Shown here piece by piece: positions 17,396 to 25,546 of a stretch of DNA of 64,000 nt. The notes beneath the pieces are model-generated. The model searched no databases. It was not told the DNA's origin and was given only the letters and a program-made list of their open reading frames with translations. A program made the position numbers and the translations under genes. The stretch's first letter is position 1, and each line of letters begins with the position of its first letter. The stretch comes from Sorangium cellulosum So ce56 (GTDB lineage: Bacteria > Myxococcota_A > Polyangia > Polyangiales > Polyangiaceae): positions 3,554,501 through 3,618,500 of the forward strand of contig NC_010162.1 in assembly GCF_000067165.1 (NCBI RefSeq). Direction: 5' to 3'.

Positions 17396-18457
17396 CTAGT
17401 TCAAGATGACCTGGCAGCAGCCGGTGATGCAGTAGTAGCCTGCGGCACAAGGCTCCTGGCCCGAGAGCCCACACGGCTGGACCCCCGCCGCGCACTGGCC
17501 TTGGGGCTCGCCGGTGGGCCCGCCGCCGCTGCCGGTCGCGTCTCCGCCGCCGCCTGTCGCGGCTCCGCCTCCAGCTCCGCCGCCCCCGGCGCCGGTGCCA
17601 GACTCGAAGCAGTCGTCTGGCAGCGTGTCCTTGCCAAGGCACAGCTCGCAGCGGCCGCACTCGTTCAGGCAAGCATCCACGGGCGTGCAGGGCTCGCAGC
17701 GGGTCGGGTCGGACTCGTGGCCGCGCGAGCACGAGCCTTCACCGGTGCCATCGGCGTCCGAGCCGAGCCAGACGTACTTGCCGCCGCCCGCCGGCAGCTC
17801 GCAGCAGCCGAAGCAGTCGCAGCCGTTCGGCGTGAGCGGACCGCAGATCGTATGGCACATATCGGACTGCTCGTCGTTGAGATCGCTGCAGCTCTTGCCA
17901 TCGGCGCCCGGCGTCGAGGCCCCGCTGTCGTAGGCGCACATCGTCCCGTTGCTCGACTCCGGATGAAAGCCGGGCGCCACCTCGTGCTCATCGCACTTGT
18001 GGTTCCAGTGGCAATCGTCGTTGCCGGAGCCGGAGTCCTGGTCGAAATAACAGTCGACGGTGCACGCCGGCCCCGCCTGGCCGGGGATCCCGCCGTAGTA
18101 GCTGCCCTCGGTGTTGTCGCACGGGCCGAGGCAATCCGGATCCTGCGCGTCGAGGAGCCCATCGCCGTCGTTGTCGACGAGATCGCCGCACGCGTACGTC
18201 TTGCCCTGGCACTCGACGATGCTCGTCGGGGTCGCCATGCCTCCGCCCGCAGCGCCGGTGCCGGCCCCTCCGCCGCTCGCGCTGCCGCCGCCGCTCGCGC
18301 TGCCGCCGCCGCTCGCGCTGCCGCCGCCGCTCGCGGCGTCGCCTCCGCCCGCGCCGCCGGATGGGGCGGCGCCGTCAACGGTGCTGTCGCTACAGCCGGC
18401 GCTGAGGGTGAGTCCAAACAGGGCGGTCACCAACGAGAGAGAGAGAGCTAGGCGCAT
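17396..18457 (-). CDS. Cys-rich lipoprotein with SASGGG repeats
   Basis: A 353-residue lipoprotein starting MRLALSLSLVTALFGLTLSA, with the lipobox LSAGC just after. A Gly/Ser/Ala linker follows, with three tandem SASGGG units encoded by near-identical 18-bp repeats. The mature domain is acidic and rich in cysteines: GDLVDNDGDGLLDAQDPDC is an EF-hand or TSP3-like calcium-binding loop, and CTVDCYFDQDSGSGNDDCHW and CGPLTPNGCDCFGCC follow. It ends with a second GGGA-rich linker and a small Cys module (CAAGVQPCGLSGQEPC; CITGCCQVILN). No enzyme family is recognised; a calcium-stabilised surface role is inferred. CTGGAG precedes the ATG at 18457. It lies 290 bases downstream of the TSP3 gene and may have its own promoter. 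Confidence 0.8.
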   Translation of the reverse strand: MRLALSLSLVTALFGLTLSAGCSDSTVDGAAPSGGAGGGDAASGGGSASGGGSASGGGSASGGGAGTGAAGGGMATPTSIVECQGKTYACGDLVDNDGDGLLDAQDPDCLGPCDNTEGSYYGGIPGQAGPACTVDCYFDQDSGSGNDDCHWNHKCDEHEVAPGFHPESSNGTMCAYDSGASTPGADGKSCSDLNDEQSDMCHTICGPLTPNGCDCFGCCELPAGGGKYVWLGSDADGTGEGSCSRGHESDPTRCEPCTPVDACLNECGRCELCLGKDTLPDDCFESGTGAGGGGAGGGAATGGGGDATGSGGGPTGEPQGQCAAGVQPCGLSGQEPCAAGYYCITGCCQVILN

Positions 18458-18747
18458 GGTGTCTCCAGAGGTGGCTCAGGCGCTCCCGTCCGCAGCGCGA
18501 GCTGCGGAGCGGGACTACCGGCGCGTTCATCCGGAGCAGTTCCGCCGCGGTCAGGTCACGGCTCAGAAAAATGACCGATCGCGAAAAAAACGCGGAGCCA
18601 TCGCGAAACCGGCGTGTGGTCGTGGGGTGATAACCCACGTTGTGCTCGCGGTTGTCTCTTCTCTTCCAGGTGGCAACCGAGCGGGCACGCTCGTCGCTCT
18701 CATGGGGGCGCGTGGCCGCTGCGCGCCAGGGCCGCGCGCGGCGGCGG
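18458..18747. other. Gap between TSP3-repeat gene and Cys-rich lipoprotein gene
   Basis: 290 bases containing two hairpin candidates on the minus strand: CGTGGG (18621-18626) with CCCACG (18634-18639), and the short GC stem at 18591-18605 followed by seven Ts. It should also contain the promoter of the Cys-rich lipoprotein gene. Confidence 0.4.
18584..18639 (-). terminator. Candidate terminator(s) after the TSP3-repeat gene
   Basis: Reading the minus strand, a hairpin CGTGGG/CCCACG is followed about 30 bases later by CGCG-ATGGCTC-CGCG and a run of seven Ts (18584-18590). A T7 run is rare in this GC-rich sequence. The second stem is only 4 bp, so the call is tentative. Confidence 0.4.
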
Positions 18748-20346
18748 TCACGCCGCGTGATCGCGCCGCCTTCGCGCGCCCAGGCCCAGCGCGCCCGCGA
18801 GGAGCGCCACGAGGCCGACGAGCGCGCCGCCGCGCTCGCCTCGCTGCATCGCGCAGACCAGCCCGGACGAGACCTCCGGCTCCGTGGACCCGCCGCCGCT
18901 GCTGCCCGCACCGCCGCTGTCGTCGCAGGCGTCGCCGACCCCGTCGGCGTCGCCATCCCCCTGATCCGCGTTGGCCGCGAGCGGGCAGTTGTCGTCGCCG
19001 TCGGGGACGCCGTCATTGTCGTCGTCCGCGTCATCGACGTCGCAGGCGTCGCCTTGATCGTCCTCGTCGTTGTCGGCCTGATCCGCGTTGGGGACGGAGG
19101 TGCAGTTGTCCTGCTCGTCCGGGACGCCGTCGTTGTCGTCGTCTTCCTCGCAGGCGTCGCCCTGACCGTCGCCGTCGCTGTCGGCCTGATCGGGGTTGTA
19201 CTGCTCGTCGCAGTTGTCCGCCGCGTCGCTCAGGCCATCTCCGTCCACGTCCTCGCAAGCGTTGCCCACGCCGTTGTCGTCGGCGTCCGTCTGATCGGGG
19301 TTCGGCACGTGCGGGCAGTTGTCCGACTCGTCCGGTATGCCGTCGCGGTCGCCGTCGACATCGGCCCCGAGGTCGCAGGCGTCGCCGCGGCCGTCGCCGT
19401 CGCCGTCGGTCTGATCCTGGTTGGGCACGTGCGGGCAGTTGTCCTCCGCGTCCACGACGCCGTCGTTGTCGTCGTCGTCCTCGCAGGCATCGCCGGTGCC
19501 GTCGCCGTCCGTATCTTCCTGGAACAGATTGGAAACGACGGCGCAGTTGTCCTCCACGTCGACCACGCCGTCGTCGTCGCTGTCGGGATCGCAGGCGTCC
19601 CCGAGGCTGTCCCCGTCCGCGTTCTCCTGGCCAGGGTTCTGATCCACAGGGCAGTTGTCTTCTCCGTTGCGCAGCCCGTCGCCGTCGGTGTCGATGTCGG
19701 GCTCGCAGAAGTCGCCGATGCCGTTGCCGTCGCTGTCCTCCTGGTTCGGATTGCGCGTGGCAGGGCAGTTGTCGCAGAGATCGCCGATCTTGTCGTCGTC
19801 TCTGTCCTGCTGGAGCGAGTTCGGGACGTCGCGGCAGTTGTCGACGTCGTTGTCGATGCCGTCGCCGTCGTCGTCTCCGGCCTCACAAACGTCGCCGGTG
19901 CCGTCTCCATCGGAGTCCACCTGATCGGCGTTCGCCGTGAAAGGACAGTCGTCGTCGGCATCCAGGACACCGTCGTTGTCGTCATCGTCGTCGCAGGCGT
20001 CGCCGGTGCCGTCCGCCTCCGCATCCGACTGGTCCGGGTTCATCGCGACAGGACAGTTGTCGCACGCGTCGCCGACGCCGTCGGAATCCGAATCCCGCTG
20101 ATCCTGGTTGCGAACGGACGAACAGTCGTCGCACGCATCGCCGACCTTATCGCCGTCGGCATCCGCCTGGTCCGGATTCTGGGTCTGCACGCAGTTGTCC
20201 AGGGGATCCACGACCCCATCCAGATCGGTATCAGGGTCCTCCGCCCAGCCGGTCGCTGGCAGGATCAGCCCGAACAGGGCCGCCACGAGCCCCACAGAGA
20301 ACCGTCGCCCGCGCGACCGCACGCCCCTCGTCCCCGCACGTTTCAT
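18748..20346 (-). CDS. Thrombospondin type 3 repeat protein with MYXO-CTERM-like tail
   Basis: A 532-residue secreted protein. Signal: MKRAGTRGVRSRGRRFSVGL then VAALFGLILPATGWA. Residues of about 45-480 are some 13-14 tandem calcium-binding thrombospondin type 3 repeats with the pattern DxDxDGxxDxxDNC followed by NPDQ or NLFQ (for example DGDKVGDACDDC, DSDGVGDACDNCP). The C-terminus is a Gly/Ser stretch, EVSSGLVCAMQRGERGG, a hydrophobic segment (ALVGLVALLAGALGLG) and RRRRDHAA. This Cys, membrane helix and Arg order is that of a MYXO-CTERM surface-anchoring tail. ATG 20346 has GGAGG at the right distance; in-frame ATGs at 20364 and 20373 (ATGA overlap with the propeller gene) are alternatives. 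It probably forms a rigid calcium-dependent surface stalk. Confidence 0.88.
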   Translation of the reverse strand: MKRAGTRGVRSRGRRFSVGLVAALFGLILPATGWAEDPDTDLDGVVDPLDNCVQTQNPDQADADGDKVGDACDDCSSVRNQDQRDSDSDGVGDACDNCPVAMNPDQSDAEADGTGDACDDDDDNDGVLDADDDCPFTANADQVDSDGDGTGDVCEAGDDDGDGIDNDVDNCRDVPNSLQQDRDDDKIGDLCDNCPATRNPNQEDSDGNGIGDFCEPDIDTDGDGLRNGEDNCPVDQNPGQENADGDSLGDACDPDSDDDGVVDVEDNCAVVSNLFQEDTDGDGTGDACEDDDDNDGVVDAEDNCPHVPNQDQTDGDGDGRGDACDLGADVDGDRDGIPDESDNCPHVPNPDQTDADDNGVGNACEDVDGDGLSDAADNCDEQYNPDQADSDGDGQGDACEEDDDNDGVPDEQDNCTSVPNADQADNDEDDQGDACDVDDADDDNDGVPDGDDNCPLAANADQGDGDADGVGDACDDSGGAGSSGGGSTEPEVSSGLVCAMQRGERGGALVGLVALLAGALGLGARRRRDHAA

Positions 20347-20369
20347 CGCGCCTCCGTCCTTCATGGCCT

Positions 20370-21809
20370 TCATGGCGACAGCTTGGTCACGAACACATCC
20401 GTGCCCTCGCCTCCCTCGATCCGCTTTTCCCCGAACGTCACCTTCCCGGTGAACGCGCCGGTCACGTAGACCTGCCTGTCGCGGTCGATGGCCACGCCCG
20501 TCGCCCGGTCCGCGCCGGCGCTGCCGAAGCGGTGGCTCCACCGGTAGCCGCCTTCCGGATCGAGCTTGGCCACGAACACGTCGTCGTCCCCCGCGCTCGT
20601 CACCGACCCGTCCGCCAGCGTCGTGTCTCCGCGGAACCCCCCCGCGACGACCACGTCCCCCGCGCCGTCGACGAGGAGCTGCCCCAGCGACGCGCCGTCC
20701 TCGCCGATCACCCGGCTATAGATGTGCTCGCCCGTCGAATCGAGCTTGGCCACGAACACCGCCTGGTGCTCTCCGGCCGTCCGAGGGCCCCCGCCGAGAT
20801 CGATCGTCGCGCCGAACTCCCCGCCCACGATCACATTGCCCGCCCCGTCCACCGCGACCGCCTTGGCCCGCTGCGGCCCCGCGTCGCCGAAGCGCTTGCT
20901 CCAGCGGTGCTCGCCGAGCGCGTTGAAGCTCGCCACGAACACATCGAAATCCCCGGCGCTCTCCAGCGGCTCGCCGCCCAGATCGAGCGTGCCGGCGAAA
21001 TCTCCGATCACGATCGCGTTGTTGCGCGCGTCCATCGCCACGGCGCGGGCCTGCTGATCGAAGCCGTCGCCGAAGCGCTTGCTCCAGAGCAGCACGCCGT
21101 CGTTGTTGAAGCTCGCCAGGAACACGTCGCTGCCCCCGGCGCTCTCGAGCCGGTCCTTGCCGACGTGCAGCGCGCCCGAGAAGCGGCCGGCCACGACGAG
21201 GAGCCCCGCCGCCGTCGCCGCCACGCTCGTCGCCGCCTGGAAGCCGATGCCCCCGAGCGGCTGCAGCCACAGCTCCTTCCCCTCCGCGTCGAGCCTCGCG
21301 ACGTAGCCGTCTCGTCCGCCGGCGCTCGTCCGCGGCTCGCCGCCGAACTCCAGCGTGCCGGAGAACTCCCCCGCGACCAGGAGGCCCTCGTTCCCGTCCG
21401 GCACGAGCGCGTTCACCGTCTGCGGATCGAACGCACCGAAGCGTTTCAGCCCGAGCCCCGACCCGTCGCTCGCCGCGAGCCGCGCCCAGAAGACGTTCTC
21501 CTCGCCGATCGGGGTCACGCTCTCGTCGTCGAGGGCCACGTCCTCCGCCTTTGTGAGCCTGCCAACGAGCGCCGCGGTGCGGTCGTCGAAGACGGCCACG
21601 CTCGTCCCTGCACGCTCCCCGTCGCCCCCGAGCGCGCGCGCCCACTGCACCTCGCCGCCCGACCGCGGCGCGCCACCGCCGCCTTCGCCGCCGGCCCCCA
21701 CAGGGGTCGGCAGGCTGAGCTCGGGAGCGCAGCCGAGGACCGCAGCGCCGACCATCACGACGCCGAGCGCCGCGCCGGCTGTCGCCGAGTAGAACCGCCG
21801 CACCCTCAT
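20370..21809 (-). CDS. Beta-propeller repeat lipoprotein
   Basis: A 479-residue lipoprotein starting MRVRRFYSATAGAALGVVMV, then GAAVLGC (lipobox). The mature protein is made of repeated units of about 50 residues: VLVVAGRFSGALHVG; LESAGGSDVFLASFNNDG; LLWSKRFGDGFDQQARAVAM; NAIVIGDFAGTLDLGG. The recurrent FGG/LGG, SAGG-DVFVA-FN-G and WSKRFG signatures are those of bacterial SBBP-type propeller repeats. Its start overlaps the PEGA-gene stop (TGATG), so the two are co-translated. No catalytic residues are visible; a ligand-binding or scaffolding role at the surface is inferred. A paralogous protein is encoded at 25547-27439. Confidence 0.85.
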   Translation of the reverse strand: MRVRRFYSATAGAALGVVMVGAAVLGCAPELSLPTPVGAGGEGGGGAPRSGGEVQWARALGGDGERAGTSVAVFDDRTAALVGRLTKAEDVALDDESVTPIGEENVFWARLAASDGSGLGLKRFGAFDPQTVNALVPDGNEGLLVAGEFSGTLEFGGEPRTSAGGRDGYVARLDAEGKELWLQPLGGIGFQAATSVAATAAGLLVVAGRFSGALHVGKDRLESAGGSDVFLASFNNDGVLLWSKRFGDGFDQQARAVAMDARNNAIVIGDFAGTLDLGGEPLESAGDFDVFVASFNALGEHRWSKRFGDAGPQRAKAVAVDGAGNVIVGGEFGATIDLGGGPRTAGEHQAVFVAKLDSTGEHIYSRVIGEDGASLGQLLVDGAGDVVVAGGFRGDTTLADGSVTSAGDDDVFVAKLDPEGGYRWSHRFGSAGADRATGVAIDRDRQVYVTGAFTGKVTFGEKRIEGGEGTDVFVTKLSP

Positions 21810-22876
21810 CAGAACACCCCCTGCCACATCACGCCCTGCGCCGTCGGCGTCGCGATCGGCACGAGCGACGACGCCCGCTCGCCGCCCGCCTTGGGCCGCA
21901 GGAGGATGCCGCCCAGCGCCGCGCCCACGCCCGCGAGGCCGACCGCGCCGAGCGTCACCGACAGCCCCAGGCTGCGGTTCCACCGCGCCCGGAGCGCCTC
22001 CATGCTCTCGAAGTCGTGGACGCCCCGATCGCATACGGACCCGGGGCACTCGTCCTCGACCCGAGCCCGCGCGGCCAGGTGGTCGGCAGCGAACACCGCG
22101 CCCCCCGCGAGCGCCGCGAGCCCCACGCCGCCCGCCGTCCATGCCCACAGCGGCACCGGCGCGCGGGGCTCCGCCGGCGCATCCGCGGGCGGCAGCTGCC
22201 CTCCGCCCACGTTTGCGCCCATGCTCCCACCTGCGGCAGCGCCTGCCTTCGGCTCGGTCGACTGCCCCGGTACGAGGCGGATGCGGACCTCCACCGGCGC
22301 GCGCTCCGCCTGCTTCAGCGTGACCTCGCGCCGCGCCGTCTGGAAGCCAGGCGCCGTCACCACCACCTCGTGCCGACCGGGGTTGAGCTTGCGCGGGTAG
22401 GGGAGCGCCGCGCGGGGGATCGGCTGGCCGTCCACGCGCGCCTCGAGCTGGTCCAGCGCCGCGCCCTCGATCCGGAGCTGGAGCGACGGGATGCGCGCCT
22501 CGAGCTGCTCGACCATCGCCGCGGCGGCCGCCCGCGCCTGCGTGAACACCGGCGGCTCGTCGCTCCCGAGGGGCAGGTGGACGACCTCGTAGGCCGTCTC
22601 CCGGGCCTCGATCAGGCGACCGAGCGCCTCGTCGGCGCGCGCGAGATCGAGCCCCGTCGTGGGGACGCGCACGAGCGCATGGGCCGCCTGGAAATCGTCG
22701 CGGGCGCCGGCGACGTCCCCCGCGTCGCGCTTCTTGCGCCCCTCGATGAGGAGCGTCCGCGCGGTCTGCCGATCGGCCGCCGAGGGCTCGGCCCGCGCCG
22801 GAAGCGCCCCGGCGACCGAGAGGACAGCCAGGGCTATGCCTGCGGCGCGGGAGGCACGGGGGCGCAACAATTTCAT
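21809..22876 (-). CDS. PEGA-domain membrane protein with TPR-like N-terminal region
   Basis: A 355-residue protein starting MKLLRPRASRAAGIALAVLS with signal peptide ending PARA-EPSA. Residues 25-110 are helical and TPR-like (ARTLLIEGRKKRDAGDVAGA; DFQAAHALVRVPTTGLDLAR). Residues of about 130-205 form a PEGA-type beta domain (VDGQPIPRAALPYPRKLNPG; GRHEVVVTAPGFQTARREVT). Then a Gly/Ala/Pro linker and two hydrophobic segments (LWAWTAGGVGLAALAGGAVF; LGAVGLAGVGAALGGILL) flank a Cys pair. This architecture is common and expanded in myxobacteria, where it is thought to act in the periplasm or envelope, but its role is not established. ATG 22876 is the first gene of an operon with the propeller and TSP3 genes. 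A perfect inverted repeat lies 15-33 bases upstream. Confidence 0.82.
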   Translation of the reverse strand: MKLLRPRASRAAGIALAVLSVAGALPARAEPSAADRQTARTLLIEGRKKRDAGDVAGARDDFQAAHALVRVPTTGLDLARADEALGRLIEARETAYEVVHLPLGSDEPPVFTQARAAAAAMVEQLEARIPSLQLRIEGAALDQLEARVDGQPIPRAALPYPRKLNPGRHEVVVTAPGFQTARREVTLKQAERAPVEVRIRLVPGQSTEPKAGAAAGGSMGANVGGGQLPPADAPAEPRAPVPLWAWTAGGVGLAALAGGAVFAADHLAARARVEDECPGSVCDRGVHDFESMEALRARWNRSLGLSVTLGAVGLAGVGAALGGILLRPKAGGERASSLVPIATPTAQGVMWQGVF

Positions 22877-23087
22877 CTCATCACCAAGCCGTCCGGGACA
22901 GTCCCGGACTACTCGATCATGATCGCACGCCGCTCGCGCGGGGGTCAACTACGCCAGCGCGCGCGCATCGTGCTCATGGGGCCATGGCGCGCGCATCGCG
23001 GTTGGCGTCGATCGTGTTGATCATGTCGATCACGTCGATCCACGCCCATTGCGCTCATCGGTTGTTGGCGCTCGCGACGCGCTCCGT
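22877..23087. other. Upstream region of the PEGA operon
   Basis: 211 bases containing two perfect palindromes (22891-22909 and CGATCATGATCG at 22914-22925) and several GATCAYGTCGATC-like runs around 23010-23040. It is also the downstream region of the FAD/Rieske gene, which is on the same strand. Confidence 0.5.
22891..22909. promoter_or_regulatory. Perfect 9-bp inverted repeat upstream of the PEGA operon
   Basis: GTCCGGGAC-A-GTCCCGGAC, a 19-bp palindrome with a single central base, ending 15 bases before the ATG at 22876. Its position suggests an operator or a leader hairpin controlling the PEGA/propeller/TSP3 operon. Confidence 0.6.
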
Positions 23088-24740
23088 TCACGTGGCCGGG
23101 CGACTCTGATGCAGGGGCACGGCCGCCGGCTGGCCGGCGACCCCCTCCCGCTCCCTCGGCGGCGAGACCGATCCTCCGGCGCCGAGAGGCGCCTCGCTCG
23201 GCGCGATCGGCGTGAGATCGGCCGTCGCCGGGCCTCGGAGGACGCGGCCCATGGCGTCGAAGCGGGCGCCATGACAGCGGCAGTCCCAGCTGCGCTCCGC
23301 GGAGTTCCACGAGACCACGCCGCCTAGGTGGGTACACATGGCCGACATCTCGTGGATCTGCCCTTGCGGATCACGGTAGACGGCGAGCTTCTTCAGGCCC
23401 CTGCGCACGACGGCGCCGGCGCCGGGCGCGATCTGCGCGACGTCAGGGACATCGCCCTTGCCGAGCCACGAGGCATACTGGCACGCGACATTGAGGTTCT
23501 CCTTCACGTACTCGGAGATGGCGGCCAGGCTCAGGTTGACGCGGGTGGGATCGAAGAGCGACGCCATCCGGCTCTCGCGGCCCTGCACGAGGTCGGAGAT
23601 CACGAGGCCCGCAATGGTCCCGTGCGTCATGCCGTTGCCACAGTCGCCCGTGGAGATGAGGACCCTCGATCCCTTCTTGATGCGACCGATGTACGCGAGG
23701 CCGTCGACCGTCTCCATCACCTCGCCGGACCAGCGGTGCAGCACCTCGCCGGCCTGCGTGAAGCGCTCTCTCGCCCACGCCTCGAGCCGCGCGTGGCGCT
23801 GATCCGCGTCGCTGGCCTGTCCGGTCTTGTGGTCCTCTCCTCCCACGAGGAGCACCTCGTCCGGGCCATCCGCGCCGTTGATGTTGGCGAGGCGGACGTA
23901 ATGGAACGGCTCGGCCGTGTCCCAGTAGAGCCCCGGTGGGACGGCGCCCCGCGGGATGCGCAGGCCGACGACGTAGGTCCGGTAACCGGCTTGCTTCAGG
24001 TGCACGGAGAAGCGCGGAAGGAAGGGGGAGTTCGTGGCGAGCACGGCCTCGCTGGCGATCACCCGGTGCCCGCGCGCCGTCTTGACGACCACCCCGTGAG
24101 GCACGGTGTCCTCGTCGACGTCGACCACGTGCGCGAGCGTGTAGAGCCTGCCGCCGTCGCGCTCGATCGCCCGCGCGAGCCCCGCGAGGTACCTGCGGAT
24201 ATGGAACTGCGCCTGATCGGGGAAGCGGACCGCGGGCCCCGTATCGAAATCGAGCAGCGGCGCGCGGTCGACGTAATGGGTCGAGCCGAGCCCGGCGCGG
24301 TGCGCGGCCTCGATCTCGTCCCGGAGGGTGGCCGGGGGCGATCCCGGGGCTGTGAAGAGATAGCCGTGGACGCGCCGGAAGTCGCAGTCGATCTTCTCTT
24401 CCGCGACGATCCGCTCGATCGTCTCGATGGCCGCCGTGTGGCTCCTTGCGGCGAGGCGCAGGCGTCCTTTGCTGTGCAGCTTCGCGAGCGAGGCCCAGCG
24501 CCGGTCGAGCGCGTGCGTGATGTGCGCGGTGGTGAGCCCTGACTCGCCCCCGCCGATGGCGCCGTTGTCGAGGACGACGACGCGTTTGCCGGCCTTCGCG
24601 AGGAGATACGCCGTCGTCAGCCCGGCGATCCCTGCGCCGACGACGCACACGTCCGCCTCGTGGTCGGCCGCGAGGGGGGTCATCGGAGGGATGACGGCGT
24701 GGGTCCAGGCGGTGTTCTTATCGTAGGCTCGCTCCGTCAT
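23088..24740 (-). CDS. FAD-dependent oxidoreductase (DAO family) with C-terminal Rieske [2Fe-2S] domain
   Basis: A 550-residue cytoplasmic flavoenzyme. The dinucleotide-binding motif VCVVGAGIAGLTTAYLLA lies near residues 31-48 and the acidic VVVLDNG end of strand 2 follows. GGGESGLTTAHITHALD and a central GLDIRIP-like region are typical of D-amino-acid-oxidase-fold enzymes; GDCGNGMTHGTIAGLVISDL is the C-terminal FAD-contacting segment. Residues of about 430-520 form a Rieske domain with CTHLGG and CRCHGARFD, giving the Cys/His pairs for one [2Fe-2S] cluster. Such fusions occur in many bacteria and the substrate is unknown. Start ATG 24740 has GGAG seven bases upstream and overlaps the stop of a possible upstream gene as ATGA. 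Confidence 0.9.
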   Translation of the reverse strand: MTERAYDKNTAWTHAVIPPMTPLAADHEADVCVVGAGIAGLTTAYLLAKAGKRVVVLDNGAIGGGESGLTTAHITHALDRRWASLAKLHSKGRLRLAARSHTAAIETIERIVAEEKIDCDFRRVHGYLFTAPGSPPATLRDEIEAAHRAGLGSTHYVDRAPLLDFDTGPAVRFPDQAQFHIRRYLAGLARAIERDGGRLYTLAHVVDVDEDTVPHGVVVKTARGHRVIASEAVLATNSPFLPRFSVHLKQAGYRTYVVGLRIPRGAVPPGLYWDTAEPFHYVRLANINGADGPDEVLLVGGEDHKTGQASDADQRHARLEAWARERFTQAGEVLHRWSGEVMETVDGLAYIGRIKKGSRVLISTGDCGNGMTHGTIAGLVISDLVQGRESRMASLFDPTRVNLSLAAISEYVKENLNVACQYASWLGKGDVPDVAQIAPGAGAVVRRGLKKLAVYRDPQGQIHEMSAMCTHLGGVVSWNSAERSWDCRCHGARFDAMGRVLRGPATADLTPIAPSEAPLGAGGSVSPPREREGVAGQPAAVPLHQSRPAT

Positions 24741-25120
24741 AGGCGCTCCGCGTCTGGACGCCGAGCGCTCTGGCCCGGCGCTTCGTCTCGGTGATCGGTC
24801 GTGGGGTCCGCCGTCCGGGAGGCGTGATGATCCGCCGCGCCAGATGCCCTGGATGCGGTCTCCATGGCCGCCGCGCCGCCGGCGCGCGCGGGGGGACGCG
24901 CGCCGGCGGCGCTCATCGTTCGCGCGCGAATGCGCGCCCGGGTGAGCTCGTCAGGCCCCTCCCGCAGGTCGGCGGAGAGGTGGTTGAAGCGAGCGGGCGA
25001 CAGGCGGGTGAGCGGCCGAGCGCCGTGCCGACGCTCGCCCGCGCGGCCCCTGTCACCGCTGCACGCGAAGGGCGTGAGCGTGAAGAGAGCCGTGGCGCTC
25101 CTGAGCCAAGCCACCCACAT
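24737..25120 (-). CDS. Possible small gene upstream of the FAD/Rieske gene
   Basis: An open frame of 127 codons starting MWVAWLRSATALFTLTPFAC, which looks vaguely like a lipoprotein signal, then a low-complexity Arg/Ala-rich sequence with no recognisable domain. In favour: its stop overlaps the FAD/Rieske start as ATGA, and third codon positions are mostly G or C. Against: no ribosome site is visible, composition is near-random, and other frames are open in the same interval. Confidence 0.3.
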   Translation of the reverse strand: MWVAWLRSATALFTLTPFACSGDRGRAGERRHGARPLTRLSPARFNHLSADLREGPDELTRARIRARTMSAAGARPPARAGGAAAMETASRASGAADHHASRTADPTTDHRDEAPGQSARRPDAERL

Positions 25121-25546
25121 CACTCGCGGGACGATGCAGATCGCATACCGCGCCCACCGCCGCCTGGCGCGGCTTGTATGTTGGACGTGCCGCGGGGCTC
25201 ACGGTGGGGCATTCTGCCACGATGAGGCAACCCTGCGCCGCGCGCGGCGCGCGTTCGAGGCCATCGCGGGCCGCGTGCAAGAGAACGGTTGGTCAGCGAG
25301 GAGCCCCGTCCAGGCGAGGCGCGCCGTCCAGGCGGGATGCGTCGTTCCGGCGGATCCAGGGGTAGCCGATCGTTGCCACGAATTCGCCGCGACAGCTGCT
25401 TGATTCGATCCGCGCGCACGCGTACTTGACGTCCACGACACAGCAGATTGAGGACGTTCGACAGCCCACAGCGAGGGGGTGCCGGACCGGCCTTGGCTCC
25501 ACCGAGCGCCCGCGGCTCGGGCTCTTCGTCGAGACATGGAGGATGG
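25121..25546. other. Intergenic region upstream of the second propeller gene
   Basis: No gene is supported. It contains a short direct repeat, CGTCCAGGCG, at about 25306 and 25324, and a TTGACG box near 25424 with no good -10 partner. Confidence 0.35.
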
